Made by a program: the position numbers and the translations under genes. A model generated the notes under the pieces. That model had not been told where the DNA came from. It saw only the letters and a program-made list of their open reading frames with translations, and made no database searches. 55,038 nt of DNA from Rhizophlyctis rosea (taxonomy: Eukaryota > Chytridiomycota > Chytridiomycetes > Rhizophlyctidales > Rhizophlyctidaceae): assembly GCA_027596075.1 (NCBI GenBank), contig JADGJC010000259.1, positions 1 to 55,038 on the forward strand, read 5' to 3'. Of this stretch, positions 43,866-55,038 are shown piece after piece (position 1 is the stretch's first letter; the number at the start of each line of letters is the position of its first letter).

Positions 43866-45198
43866 GGGGGAGGGGACTTTTGGGAGGAGAAGGGGGCGGT
43901 ACGGAAGTGTTAACGGTATTTTGCATCAATGTTTCTTTTTCCTTTTTTTATTTTTTGTCGCCAACATAGATTAGGGCCAGCTAATTTTTCTTTTGCAAGT
44001 ATATTTGTGGGCACGTTTTTCTTTCCTTTGAGGGTAGTTGGGGTTAGTGTAGAATAGGGTTTTTCGACAGTTTCCCCCTTGTTGTCCAGTTATATTTTTC
44101 TTTTGTTTCAGTTTAGTGGCAGCGCGTTATCTTTATGAATTTTTGTTTCTTTTTTCTTTTTTGCTATTTTGTGTTATGTTCCCACTCCTTTTTGTTATTT
44201 TTATAAAGACCAAAAAAAAGCGGTTGGTTTTGTTTTTATTGTATTTGATGCTGTGGAGTGAGGAGTGGGTGTTGAGTGAACTGCGACCTGACTGGTGGCA
44301 CCAGCTTGTACAGGAGGCACAGCCACTGATGATTCAGGGTCCATCCCAGTTAATGTCAATGAGCAAGACTACAGAGCGACTATTGCGCTGACATTATGAT
44401 GATACAAGATGATATGGGGCAGTTTCGGTGCGTATGTTTGCTGTCATAAGCAGGAATTATTGCCGGGGGTAAAAGAGAAGCGGGTCTCGACCCGTTCTCT
44501 CGATCCAAGGTCTTGTCGGGTCGCGTAATATGTGATGTCAGAGTTGTCAGTGTGGAGTCCTATCGACGCGTCGGTCTCATCGGGGTTGGGCGGATCAACC
44601 ACCACCATTTCTTTTGACAGGTTCCATCACCCGTCCCATCAGATACACACGACGGGGCGAACAGCATTATCACGTCGGAATACGATCGATGCTTATGTAT
44701 GCACATATTGTTTGACTTTTGTATGAAACAGGACAGTTTATACAAGGGGGCTTTGATAGCGTTTTAGGCCCACCGTCGTCATTGGCATAATCAGCATGAT
44801 TACTAGCATACGTCTCATATGCGGTGCGCTCGGTGCGGAACAATTCCCTCTATGTAGTTATGCATGAGACAATGCGCAGGCTCTAAAGTTGACTCCGATG
44901 GCTTTCATGAACCGTCGAGACACCGAAACCACACCATCGTAAGACGCGAATCATGATCATGTCAGCTGCTAGCAACCTATGACGACAGGATGGCAAAAGA
45001 CCCACCTGTCAAAATTCGGACGGTCCGACTTGATAGACACTAATACCAAAGGAAAATCAATAAAAGCATCGTCCTCCTTCCGTTCTCCTCCCCAACCCTT
45101 TACACAACCCAAACTCACAATCACCACATCTTCAAAGGCAAAAACCAACACCACACCACATATTTCCAACCACCACCACAAACACAAAACACTCAACA
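43866..45198. other. 1.3 kb intergenic, U-rich 3' UTR and spacer
   Basis: T-rich sequence just after LARP1 (43920-44240) is probably its 3' UTR. A 91-codon frame at 44116 is T-rich, hydrophobic by composition and not credible. A CGGGTC/GACCCG palindrome lies near 44482. Confidence 0.5.
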
Positions 45199-45724
45199 AT
45201 GCCCGCCCCCAAGAACCCCTCCCACGCCGGCTCCGGCGGCTACCCCTACCTCACCGAAGACCAAGTGCCCCAACTCGCCGTCGAGCGCGAGGAGGCCGAA
45301 GTCATCGCTCAATCCGACAAGGATTTCCCCGACGAAGCAGAGACCGGTGAACACCCCAACGACTTTGGGACTGGTCACAAGTTTGGGTTTGCGAGTGAGA
45401 ATTATCCGAGTGAGAAGCATGTAAGTTTTTGATGGGGTTGTGGGTTGGGTGGGTTGGGTGGGTTGGGTGGTTTGAGTGGTGAATCGGGGAGTGCGATGAG
45501 GAAAAACGCAGTCGTTACATCGGTGGAGAAGGTCTTTGGCATATCGATCGTTTTCTGGACATGAAAATCTCTTCATCGTATCAACCCCATCTCACCAAAA
45601 CCCTCTACCACCCAACCCACAGCACGAAATCTCTCAAAAGGGCGGCCACAACTCTTCCAAGGGTACCGCAAAGCCTACTCCCAACCCTCACCAGAACCTC
45701 GACGACGCCGGTATCGTTGAATGA
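45199..45724 (+). CDS. small hydrophilic protein (107 aa)
   Basis: Two exons (45199-45420, 45623-45724) join in phase 0 between ...YPSEKH and HEISQKGG. MPAPKNPSHAGSGGYPYLTE starts the protein; it is Glu/Asp-, Gly- and Asn-rich throughout, with no hydrophobic segment or signal. The composition resembles small stress-associated hydrophilic (hydrophilin-like) proteins. The intron carries a G-rich tandem array (GGGTTGGGT units, 45442-45472). The C/A-rich leader and C-ending codons point to high expression. Function unknown. Confidence 0.7.
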
Positions 45725-46307
45725 AGGGTCGTGTCGGGTCCTGGTCGTCTGATCGGAGAATACCAGCAAAAGGGAAAGGAACGATGAGCTGTTAGCTTTT
45801 GTTTCGTGTAAATCTACACGCTAGTTTTTTTGTTTGTTCATGTATAATATTGATTGTTTCGTTCTTGCAAGTCCGTGTTGTGGGATTACTTTTGAGTTAG
45901 AAGATTTGTATGAAGGTTGTAGAGACTATGGTTCTACTCACTGCGAAAACACACAAAAAATATGCCACCTGTTGCTATGTCCAAATAACATATCAATTGA
46001 GAATGTACATGAACTCTTAATACAATGAAGTGAAATGTTATTTTTACACATCAGCTCGTGAACATCTCCAGTATCTCCCGACATCCTCTAATAGATTGAT
46101 ACAACTGCTTGAACAACCTTCTATAATTAAGAACATACTTTGCGGGCCAATTCAGTCCTATTCGGTGTCGCCCTCACAGCAGCCCGCATGATGATCCTTA
46201 TTGTGGGATATTCCACATGGTGACTAACTGATCACAGCATCAACGTGCTGATCGGATTTTGCATGTTCACCGAACATCTTTTCCCTCCCTGGCTCTATCT
46301 CGACTAA

Positions 46308-46442
46308 GGTCAAGGGGGGTAATGTGGACCGTACGAGGGGGGGTGGACCAGGCCAGAAATTCGCAGATTGGCCAAAGTCACACCAAAACGCGGCCAGAAT
46401 TTTGGTCCACTTTACATTCGGTCCACAATCCCCCCCTTAACC
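46308..46442. repeat. imperfect 135-bp inverted repeat (MITE-like or promoter palindrome)
   Basis: The left arm (46308-46350; GGTCAAGGGGGGTAATGTGGA then a second GTGGACC) is matched by the reverse complement of the right arm (46400-46442; GGTTAAGGGGGGATTGTGGA). Each arm contains two GTGGACC copies. The spacer reads GGCCAGAAATTCGCAGATTG and includes GGCCAGAA twice. It lies about 330 bp upstream of the NmrA-like gene start. It could fold into a long hairpin. Confidence 0.6.
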
Positions 46443-46771
46443 AGCACCCTTGCGGCGAAACTTTCAAGTTCGAGTGCTTACCCAACGTGCGCAGAAATGG
46501 AGAACCGGAGGTTGCGGAGGGGGGTGGGCGGACTCCGCGTCATGGGCTTGTGCTTTGGAGGACACCTTCAAGGTCCGCCTTCATCTGCGCGAGCTCGCCA
46601 CATATTCGCGGAAAAAGGTTGGTAATATTTCACAAATGTTCCATCAAACAGAACTTGCGCCTGTGGTAGTGGCATAGCATATAAGGAGCGAACTCTTCCC
46701 AGCATCAACTTCACAATCGAATCCATCCAGTCTAATTTCCATAGCACCAGAACCTCTGACCAGTTACGACA

Positions 46772-47969
46772 ATGACATCGCCGCCATCTCCTCGTACGAT
46801 CACCATCGTGGGTGCAACAGGCAATACCGGTGCTCCCCTCCTACGTCTGCTTGCCCCTTATTCCTCCCGCTTCACCATTCGCGCCTGCACCCGTGATCCC
46901 AAGAAAGCCAATGCTCAATTCGCTGGCCAATTGCCCAACGTCACCTTTGTCCAAGTTGACGGAGATGCAAAAGATGAAGCCCTTCTTGATGCTGCTTTGG
47001 AGGGAGCGGTCGAGGTTATCATGCTTAAGCCCTTCTTCTGGGAGGATTATGGATTGGGTTATACGCAGAGATGGATGGACGCCATCAAGCGGAATGGAAA
47101 GATTCGTAAGGTGCATTTGTTGAGTGGATTAGGCGGATTGCGTAAGTCACATCTCAGGTCGCCCCTTAGGTCCTTCGTTTAGTATTTTCTCACTTGTTGA
47201 ACTCTCCGCAGGTGGACTCCGCGGTGAAGGCAAATTCACCAAGATGGTGCAAGAATCCGAAAGTCCAGTTGTCGACAGTGAGATAGACTACACCATCCTC
47301 CGCCCAACTTGGTTCCATTCGAATTCTATCTTCTTCTGGGCGCAGGAGATCAAAAGGCATGGTATGGCTGGGCGTCCTATTACGTGCACCAGAATGTCAT
47401 TCAACGAACAACTAATATCATTCATCGAAGATCGCATCTCCATGCCATGGGAATACGGCCGCTTCAATGCCATCAGCCCTGAGGATGTTGCTGCCTGTTT
47501 CCTGCAGCTCCTCAAAGACGGACCTGAACGACATTCCAAAGCCATCTATAATATCACAACGAGGTATGAAGCTGTTCCATACCCCGCTATGTCCTATTTC
47601 CAATTACTGCAAGGACAACTGACATGTGTCTTCCATCCATAGGGAACTTCTCGACGGACCAACCATAACAGCAGCTTTCTCCCGCGCTCTTGGTCGCCCA
47701 ATCCGTTATGAAGTGATCACTGGCGAGGAACACATCAAGCGTCAAATGGCAATGGGAGTACCAAAGGAAGGTGCAGAGGAGTCGGCAAAAATGGCAAACT
47801 TCGTAAGTGAGACAGCTCGCCAGCCGTGCCCCTAACTCAAGGCTAAACATAATAATAGGTTCGCACTGGCGACTTCAATTTCACGTTGTGTGACCTGAAG
47901 ACTCTGACAGGTCGTGATGGTGTGACATTTGAACAATGGGTTTTCGAAAATGCCGATTCGTTTAGGTAG
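46772..47969 (+). CDS. NmrA-like NAD(P)-binding protein
   Basis: Four exons give about 300 residues. MTSPPSPRTITIVGATGNTG starts with the Rossmann TIVGATGNTG motif, followed by FTIRACTRDPKKANAQF, a VQVDGDAKDEALLDAAL stretch and YTILRPTWFHSNSIFFWA, typical of NmrA-like SDRs. A final LGRPIRYEVI segment also matches. Atypical SDRs of this kind bind NAD(P) and act as redox sensors or poorly known oxidoreductases; the Tyr-x-x-x-Lys pair is not evident. The start fits a compact 5' leader. No partner gene is suggested by context. Confidence 0.88.
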
Positions 47970-48331
47970 CTGCTTCTCCAACACCTTTGGCAAACCCTGG
48001 CCACATCAGGAATGGTAGCACCTAGTGTCATGCATCATACATCCACACATGTAATCTGTTCTCAAATAAACACTATTTGTAAAATTACATGTTTTGACAG
48101 CCGATATTATTCTACAGTGAGGATGAAAAGAATACATTGCAAGAACAGAAACCATGTTACAGGAAAACTTTATACATATTAACAGAAGATGGCAGAAGGC
48201 GCCGATCTCGGCAAGAGCAAGATGATCAAGCTGTGCGGTCAATCAGACAAGATACCGACCTAATCAGTCATCAAGGGGTTCATCAGTGAAATGTCCAAAA
48301 AGCACAAGAAAGGTAAATCTCAACCCCACCA
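47970..48331. other. intergenic, 3' flanks
   Basis: 362 bp of convergent 3' flank; nothing identified. Confidence 0.5.
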
Positions 48332-49998
48332 TCAGAACTCATCCTGCTCAAAAGCCGAATTCTTGTGCTTCTCAAAAAGCTCCTCATTCATAGTCTTTTC
48401 GATGTAGTATTCGGGAATGTGTTCAATGCTGGGGAATAAGAATCGCGGGAAGACACGGCGGGTAAGCATTAATAAATTGGCTTTACTTCCTGGACAGAAA
48501 GTGTGGATGCGAAGCTGCAGTAGCTTACCTTTGGTGAATCAGGTCGACAGCTTTCTCGAAGTCCTCATCCGTTTTAGCATCCCCGGCAGCCGCTTTTGCC
48601 TGGAAAGCCAAAAAAACTGTTTGGTCCCATTTGCCGTTGCTCTCCTTGCGTTTGGAAATCAGCTTTTGCAATTCCTCCTCTGATTTTGCTGATTTCGTCT
48701 TTTGCTTCTTCCTTGACTTGGTCGCTTTCACACCGGCAAGCTCCTCCTCCAATTGTTTGAGCTGTGGGTATATGTAAGGATTCAAGATTTGGGTGAGTCA
48801 GCAAGCCAAGTCTACTCGGATGTATCTTTCATAAATGGCAGCAACTTCAACTCACCACTGCTGTACTCCTCCTCTGCATTGCGCCGACCGCTTGAGCATA
48901 AACCCGGACGAAATTCCACCACAAATTCCGGTTGTACGATTCTGCACGCGTGTTTTTTCATCACGATCATCAATGCTGAGAGTCCGTGATGCTTTAAAGC
49001 TGTTGGTGCCGACATCGTATTCCAAGGAAATCCACCCATCCTTTTCCACAATCATCCCGTATACAATATCGATCGGTGTTTGTTGCAGCACATTGGTATG
49101 TCCCCCGGCTGCTCAACGCCATGTTAATCGGTACAACTCCGTCATTCGATGTAAGGAGAGCCCCTCCCCCCTTACCTTCCATCTCAGCCATAGTTTGTGC
49201 CCAAACATCTTGCTCAAATCCTGAATATTTCGTCTCTGACACGATGACCAAAGACAGACCAAATGCTACCCAAACAAACTGCACTTTGCCCTCAGAGTTG
49301 GAGCCTTCATGGACCATTCGGCATCATTCTTGATGGAGCCTTCAAATACGTCTGCGATTTCATTTCAAACCTAATACAAGCAGTGAGCGTTAGAAGCCAA
49401 CGAAACAATTGCACTATCTGTCCAACATACACCGGCCATCCAGTGCACAAGGTCACCTTCTCTTTTAACTTCTTCCAGGTCCTTGTTCGTCCTTTCCACA
49501 ACATCTATCCTCTTCATGAATGAACAGACGAAGTTTGCACTGACGTGAGGGATGGGTTGCTTTAGCACTGGGTTATCATTCGTCAGCTTGTATTCAGGCC
49601 AGATCTGCTTTGCGTGAGCCTATTTGAATTTACTGAACGAGGGTTTGAACCCATCTATCCCAGCATCCTTAACACTCTCGGATGTTTCTAGCCGAATTGC
49701 AGACAACTTCCGAACCTTGACACTTGATGAACAGTTCTACGGGCATACGAAACTTCATCAAAAGCTGCAACAGGACTAGAGCACCCTTTCCATCATCCTC
49801 CTTCAGCCTCCCGGCCAGGACTTTCTTAAAATAGTTATCCGGCAGTGGAGTACCATTTAGAAGACGGAAGGCATTTTGAAGCTCTTCGTCGCCAGTGAGC
49901 TCCGGCTCATCAGGGTCGGACTGCTCCGTGGACTCCAATGGCTTCTCGGCAAGCTTGCGCTTTGGAGCCGAGGATGAAAAGCCAGCTTGCTCAGCCAT
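48332..49998 (-). CDS. uncharacterised protein, probable nuclear factor
   Basis: I do not recognise the family. The start MAEQAGFSSSAPKRKLAEKP (ATG at 49998) opens an acidic/basic N-terminus with a possible nuclear signal, then LTGDEELQNAFRLLNGTPLP and GKGALVLLQLLMKFRMPVEL. Middle exons read AHAKQIWPEYKLTNDNPVL and WMA-containing segments, with a basic stretch around 49190-49310. The C-terminal exon has a Lys-rich coiled stretch (KATKSRKKQKTKSAKSEEEL, ESNGKWDQTVFLAF) and ends EHIPEYYIEKTMNEELFEK ... SAFEQDEF. Five or more introns are needed and the middle splice choices are uncertain, so the chain is provisional. The C-terminal 40 residues look well conserved in composition. Confidence 0.5.
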
Positions 49999-50537
49999 GG
50001 AGTCCAACTTGAGAAGATTGTTCAATTCAGATATGGAAGGTTGACAGGTGGATGCAGTTAAGAAAACATAGGGTCCGCTGTGACTGATCAAAGGGGGCAA
50101 TGGAGACCGTTAAAGGTGCGTGGTGGCCTGCCAGTGAGTGTCTGCAACGGGCGTGTGCCGGCCACGCTGCTATAGCGTGATGCAATTGAGGAATGGAGTT
50201 TCAAAAATCGGAAATTGACAAGTTCGGCTGCAGGGGAGCTGATTTTGAGGGAGGAATGCTGGGTGCTGTGTCGGATGTGGCAAAATTCGCTCGACGCGGG
50301 AAGATTGATCTGGCGTGCCGCTCCTTACCCCATGCCAGTTTTCGAAAAATTGGAATATGAATGCAGGGACTCATATCTCAACAGAAATAAAACACTACAA
50401 CTACACATCTACATTATTGAGAAAATACCTACAACTCACATCCTTCACCACTTCCTCCTTGTCCTTCTTCAATTGCACTAATTACATCAAAAGGCCGCAT
50501 CCAGCCCCGCAGCAAGGCTTATCCAGAGTGCCCTCCA
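49999..50537. other. intergenic, no gene seen
   Basis: 539 bp between the uncharacterised gene's start and the chitin synthase stop; presumed promoter and 3' UTR. Confidence 0.5.
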
Positions 50538-53500
50538 TTACAACTTCCCGCCCAAAATCCCATCAATCACACTATGCACAAACGCCTTCCGCAGCGCCAA
50601 ATCGATCCCCAACCGCCTCTCAACCTCCTCCCTAACCGTCCTCTTCGTAACACTCATCAAATCACTCCCCGCCAAAACCCTCCGACATTCCTCCACAACA
50701 TCTTCATCCGTCGCCTCCCCACCCCGTCTTCTCCTCTCCTCCTCCTCATCCTCCTCATCTCCAGAATCCGATCCCCGCGAACTACTCGTAGACAACGGCG
50801 GGCCCCTCCCGACAATGGCTGGCGGTACGACCGGTGCAGGCAAATTCCCTACCCCACCCCTCACCCCATTTCCAAATCCATTTTGATACACCGGCGGCGT
50901 AGGTGTCGGCATCGGCATCGACGGTCTCCTCCCACCACCTCCGTAAACACTATCCCCACCATAAACACTCTCATCCCCATACGCCGACCGAACATCATAC
51001 CCACTACCCCCATACACACTCCCCGGGTACTGGCTCCCACCAAACGTCGACGGCGCCGTATACCGTCCCCCGCTTCCCGCTCCCACATAAGAAATATATG
51101 AATCCTCCCCATCCGATTGCGTCTCGTAACGAAGTTGTCGCTCGTGTTCGTGATCCGACCATTTCTTGAGCGGGATGATGGAGGGATCGAATGCTTCTTC
51201 TTCGACTTCCTTTTCGACTTTCTTGCCTTCCTCCAGCACCATGCGAGTGTTACCCCACGAAAAGTCGTCCATGTGCCAGAATGCGTAAATCGGGACGTAG
51301 AATGAGAAGATGGGTGTTGCGAGAAGGTACTGCGAAAAAAGATGAAGCACAAACGATCAGTAATCGGAATGGATCGAATGACCACAACGAATCATACTCA
51401 CAATAACCATCCACCCAACATGCTGCCACTCCCTCTTCAACAAAAAAATCACAATCTGCAACCCATAAACAAGCCCCAACATCACCACACTCCAAATCGG
51501 AAAACTAGCCACATACGTCCCCGAATCCCCTCCAAGTCCCACCCCACTAATCACCGCACTATAAATCAAATACCCCAAATAAATCAACACAGCCGGCTGC
51601 ACAAACGTCGCAAACAAATCCAAAAACACCACAAATCGCATCGAGAAACAACACATCCCGCACATATCCGGTAAGAAAAGTAACTCAAAAAGGTTATGAA
51701 CCGTCGAATTGATCCATCGCCGTCGTTGCGACTGTAAGACTGTCCATCGATCCGGCGCAACGGTCTCGCATTTAGCATCTGCGCTAAACGTCGTCTTCAT
51801 CGTCGGGAAATACTTCATCATCAACGTCGTGAGATACCGATCCTCTCCCAAATGCAACAGATTCTTCAAATGAAGCGTGTCCACCCGGTTCTCCGAATAG
51901 TCTGCAACAAGCGCCTGATGCACTAACACCGGTCCGTTTCTCCCAGGTGTTCGGACGCGGTACATGCAGAAACATCCGGGAAGACATGTAACACTTCCGA
52001 AAAGACTTTCGAAGGCTTTGGCCATGTGGTGGGAGATGAAGTACTCGTAGACTTGGATCATGCTGACCCAACTGTCTTTTTCGTTGGCGATGCGTGTTTC
52101 GCCGCAGATGCCGGCGATTTTCGTGTCGCGCACCATTTGGGAGACGAGGCGATTAAGAGCGTCAGGGCGGACTTGGGTGTCGGCGTCGACCATGAGAACG
52201 TACCTGGTAAAGATGATGGAGTTCAGTATGGAGCACGCAAGACAGTTCAGAATGAATTAACTTACTCATAAAACGACGGCTCAACCCCAATAACATTCTT
52301 CATCGCATGGTAAACCTCCAACTCCATCGGATTCATCGGCGTATTATAATGCACCTTCGACAAGAACTTCATCAAAATCAACTGCGAGTCACGCTTGCCC
52401 CTAAATCACACAACAACAAAAAAACCCAAAATCAGACCTCTACACTCATAATCAACCTCCGAAAAGGCCACAACCACAAAAAAAGCCCCACCTATTCCCC
52501 GGCCTAACCCTCTCACTAACTTTCCCAACCTTAACAACAACAACAAACGGCGTCGCCCGTCCCTCATTCTCATAAAGCCCCGCATAAACCTTCGCATAAT
52601 TCAACTGCTTATTCCCCTCCCCAAGACTCTGGAACATAACAGGCTCCGGATCAACGCTCGGGTCGACGCCCAAAATATCCAATACAATTCGCGGAGTGGG
52701 TCGGTCGTTACCGGATCCGATGATCATCCCGTCGGCGATGATGAATAGCAGTCGACGGCGGGAGTCGTAGTCGAGAACGGAGAGGGACTCGATGGTGCGG
52801 CGGAGAGATTGTTCGCCCTGTGTTTATTCCATTGCCCATCAATAACGGCATCCAAAACCACCTTCCCAATCCTCCGCACAAACATCCCCTCCCCTCCAAC
52901 AACCCCATCACAAAAAAAAAAAAACCGCAAAAAATCCGCAAGACAAAACCAAAGCAAAAGAAACCCACCTCAGTATAACAAGGCACCTGACAAATAACAA
53001 ACTTATCATGCTCCTCCGGAACCCTCCCACTCCCCAACTGAAGCGCCGCCAAAAACTTCACCAAAATAACACCGACAAGCAAAATCGTACTCCCAAATAA
53101 GATCCAATTCGGTACGAGACATTTCGCGTTGCCCCGATCATCCACCCACCCAACTAAGAACATATGGTCTAGACAATCGAGCGCTTTCTGCCAGTCTGTT
53201 GGAGAGGTTTTGCGGAGGGTTTCGAATGAGGATGTGAGATCGACAGTCGTAGATGGAGCAGCGACAAGGGAGTTGAATATCGCTCCGACCCCCGTTCCCA
53301 AGAAGTTACTCTTAGTCGCCACATAAGTCGGCGCAAAAAACGCCGAAAGATCAAACACCCTCCCATACATCGTAACAACCCTCGAACTCGAATCACCCGC
53401 CATCCTATTCTTAACTCCCTCCGCATCAAACACAACCCGCCCCTTAACATATCCCTCCAAAGAATCCAAATCATCCTGCCTCGAATGCACAGCCCAATTT

Positions 53501-55038
53501 TTATCCTGAAGCCCCTGATTCGCATCAGGAAACAGTGCAAAACTCGTAGGTTTCGAAGGGTATGTCGGGCAGTACTTGCTCCAATACCGATCTTTAGGGA
53601 ACATGGCCGAAACATCTCGTCCCAACACCGCGTCACGCCAATACGCAGGTATATTATTCGGTTCGAATTTCGACATGTGGTCTTTGACTATGTCGCCGAT
53701 GTCGTAGTAGGAGCCGTACATGTATACCATGGCTTTACCCCGTCCGCCACCAGGATCGTTCCGTGTCGAGATCTCTCCAGGCGAAAGTTCGTTTCGGTGG
53801 GGACAGAGGACCCATCCCAGTCCGATGATGTAGAATAACACGGCGGCGTTCATGAAGAAAATAAAGAACACCAACGCCAATTTCTCCCTCCACGCCATCC
53901 GTCGTTCGCCTCTCTTCATCCCTCCACACCATTTCAAAAACACGCCAGGGACCCACCACGTGGTAAACCACACGAAACACATCCACCTCTTTCTCGCCGA
54001 CGTCGTCACCTTCCCTTCCTTCTCCTTCCCCTTCTTTCCCCCCACACTCTCCCCACCCTTCCCACCAACATCAACAACCCCAACCTTCCCCTCCTTACTT
54101 CCCCTTACAATCCCCAACTCAACATCCGAAACACCTCCAAACGTCCCGCCACCAACCGTACTCTCACACATCCCCCTCCCCCTCATCCCACCCCTCCATT
54201 TGCCCTCAACCTCACTCTCCCCCGCACTCTCCCAATCCGTATCAACTTCACTAAACCGTGCCGCCGCACCCGTCAAATTCGCCTCACTCCCATAATCACT
54301 ATAATACTGCGCATCAGGACTCGTCGTCCGGGACCCGTCCTGAATTCTCCGAGACGGTGTAGAAGCCGCAACCGACGACGCATTACCCTTCGCCACCTCA
54401 CTCGTCGCAAACGGAAACGTAATAGGTTCCACCCGAAATTCCAAATACCTCCACACCCGCTCCGAAACATAAACCTTCGTCCTCCCAACAGCCAAATCAA
54501 CCCCACTCGAAAACCCATCCCGCTTACACCACCTCAAAACCCTCATCCTCTCATCCGCGTCACCCTCCACCTTCCCACCAACAACCGCCCTATACCTCGT
54601 CAAAAACGCCGATATAGGAAGAACGGAGACGAACTGCGACGCTGGATGAGCAGCGATGGACGGTATGCACCAGAAGTTTAGTTGTGCGAGGACGACTTCG
54701 GGGTTGAATTGTGGGATGTGAGAGCGTGGGGACGGGAGGGAAGGGTCGGAGGGGTGGAGGTGGAAGATGTACCATTGGTTGGATTCGGTGATGGTCGTGA
54801 GGAGGTCTTTGAAGGATGTTACGAACTGGTGTGTGTGACGTGATTAGTTTCAATTCGACACAGGATTAGCATCAAGTCGGTACGATTACACAAACCTGAT
54901 CAGCAACAGTACTCAACCCCCCATCAACATCCTCCCCCCCCACCCCCCCCCCCGCCCCCCCCCCAAGGCCCACCCCCCCCCCCCCCCCCCCCGGGCGCGG
55001 GAAACCCCGCCCGCGACACCCCCAGGGACACGGCGGCC
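50538..55038 (-). CDS. chitin synthase, class V/VII type with myosin-like N-terminus (5' partial)
   Basis: The gene runs off the window's right edge, so the N-terminus is missing. What remains starts with the end of a myosin-like module ([16 protein letters not shown] ... LTRYRAVV ... [16 protein letters not shown]), then a polar spacer. Membrane helices follow ([40 protein letters not shown]), then a cytochrome b5-like fold ([18 protein letters not shown]) and the catalytic GT2 domain: [27 protein letters not shown] and the QxxRW signature as [13 protein letters not shown]. More helices and a DEK C-terminal domain ([33 protein letters not shown]) end the protein at 50538. Class V/VII synthases act at the hyphal/rhizoid tip or cell wall. 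Exons include 50538-51329, 51402-52203, 52266-52400 and 54843-52971 or similar. The Gly/Tyr-rich segment ([10 protein letters not shown]) precedes DEK-C. Confidence 0.92.
54938..55038. other. C/G homopolymer-rich window end, probable assembly artefact
   Basis: Runs of C up to about 20 alternate with GC-only stretches (CCCCGGGCGCGGGAAACCCC). The preceding sequence encodes a credible chitin synthase exon end ([14 protein letters not shown] before GTTTGTG). This edge is unlike the rest and probably reflects low-quality read ends. Confidence 0.6.

Noticed and set aside
44116..44391. 91-codon hydrophobic frame after LARP1
   Set aside because: The hydrophobicity comes from a T-rich 3' UTR (TTT/CTT/GTT codons); no family, no splice context.
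44480..44530. Possible tRNA-like palindrome (CGGGTC...GACCCG)
   Set aside because: No cloverleaf arms, anticodon stem or T-loop (GTTCGA) in the right spacing.

Overview
This is a nuclear fungal window. The genes are dense, on both strands, and almost all are interrupted by many short GT-AG introns (about 50-90 nt). The product set (AA9 lytic polysaccharide monooxygenase with a cellulose-binding module, class V/VII-type chitin synthase with a DEK C-terminal domain, NmrA-like protein, cerato-platanin) is fungal. The class C (GABA-B-like) receptor and intron-rich structure point to an early-diverging zoosporic (chytrid-like) fungus. That placement is inference. Exon structures were worked out by hand from splice signals and reading-frame continuity.

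Layout. 1-3.7 kb is gene-poor and holds retroelement debris (a Ty3/Gypsy pol C-terminal fragment), a degenerate 195-bp repeat and a broken membrane-protein remnant. 4.6-8.6 kb carries two minus-strand mitochondrial genes, the citrate carrier CTP1 and the outer-membrane insertase SAM50. A Dabb-domain protein (8.9-9.5 kb), a four-helix membrane protein (9.7-10.2 kb), NOSIP (10.7-12.3 kb) and an ankyrin-DysF-FYVE-RING protein (12.7-16.1 kb, interrupted by a 10-N gap) follow. 16.6-17.8 kb is an F-box/leucine-rich-repeat protein.

18.3-23.1 kb is the most unusual gene: a secreted-sensor receptor joining a sugar-ABC-type solute-binding domain to a class C GPCR core that appears to stop after four membrane helices, with one in-frame TAA. 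24.3-26.1 kb has a small ORF and the AA9-CBM1 monooxygenase. 27-31 kb has a SAP-like small protein and two tandem paralogous F-box-like genes. 31.6-34.2 kb is a divergent kinesin, 34.7-36.2 kb a short-chain dehydrogenase, 36.7-37.1 kb a cerato-platanin, 38.9-43.9 kb LARP1, 45.2-45.7 kb a small hydrophilic protein, 46.8-48.0 kb an NmrA-like protein, 48.3-50.0 kb an unrecognised nuclear-looking protein, and 50.5 kb to the window edge a 5'-truncated chitin synthase.

No operon-like logic is expected. The AA9 enzyme, cerato-platanin and sugar-sensor-like receptor suggest a saprotroph or plant-associated fungus that attacks cell-wall polysaccharides. I found no rRNA, convincing tRNA, CRISPR or intact mobile element.
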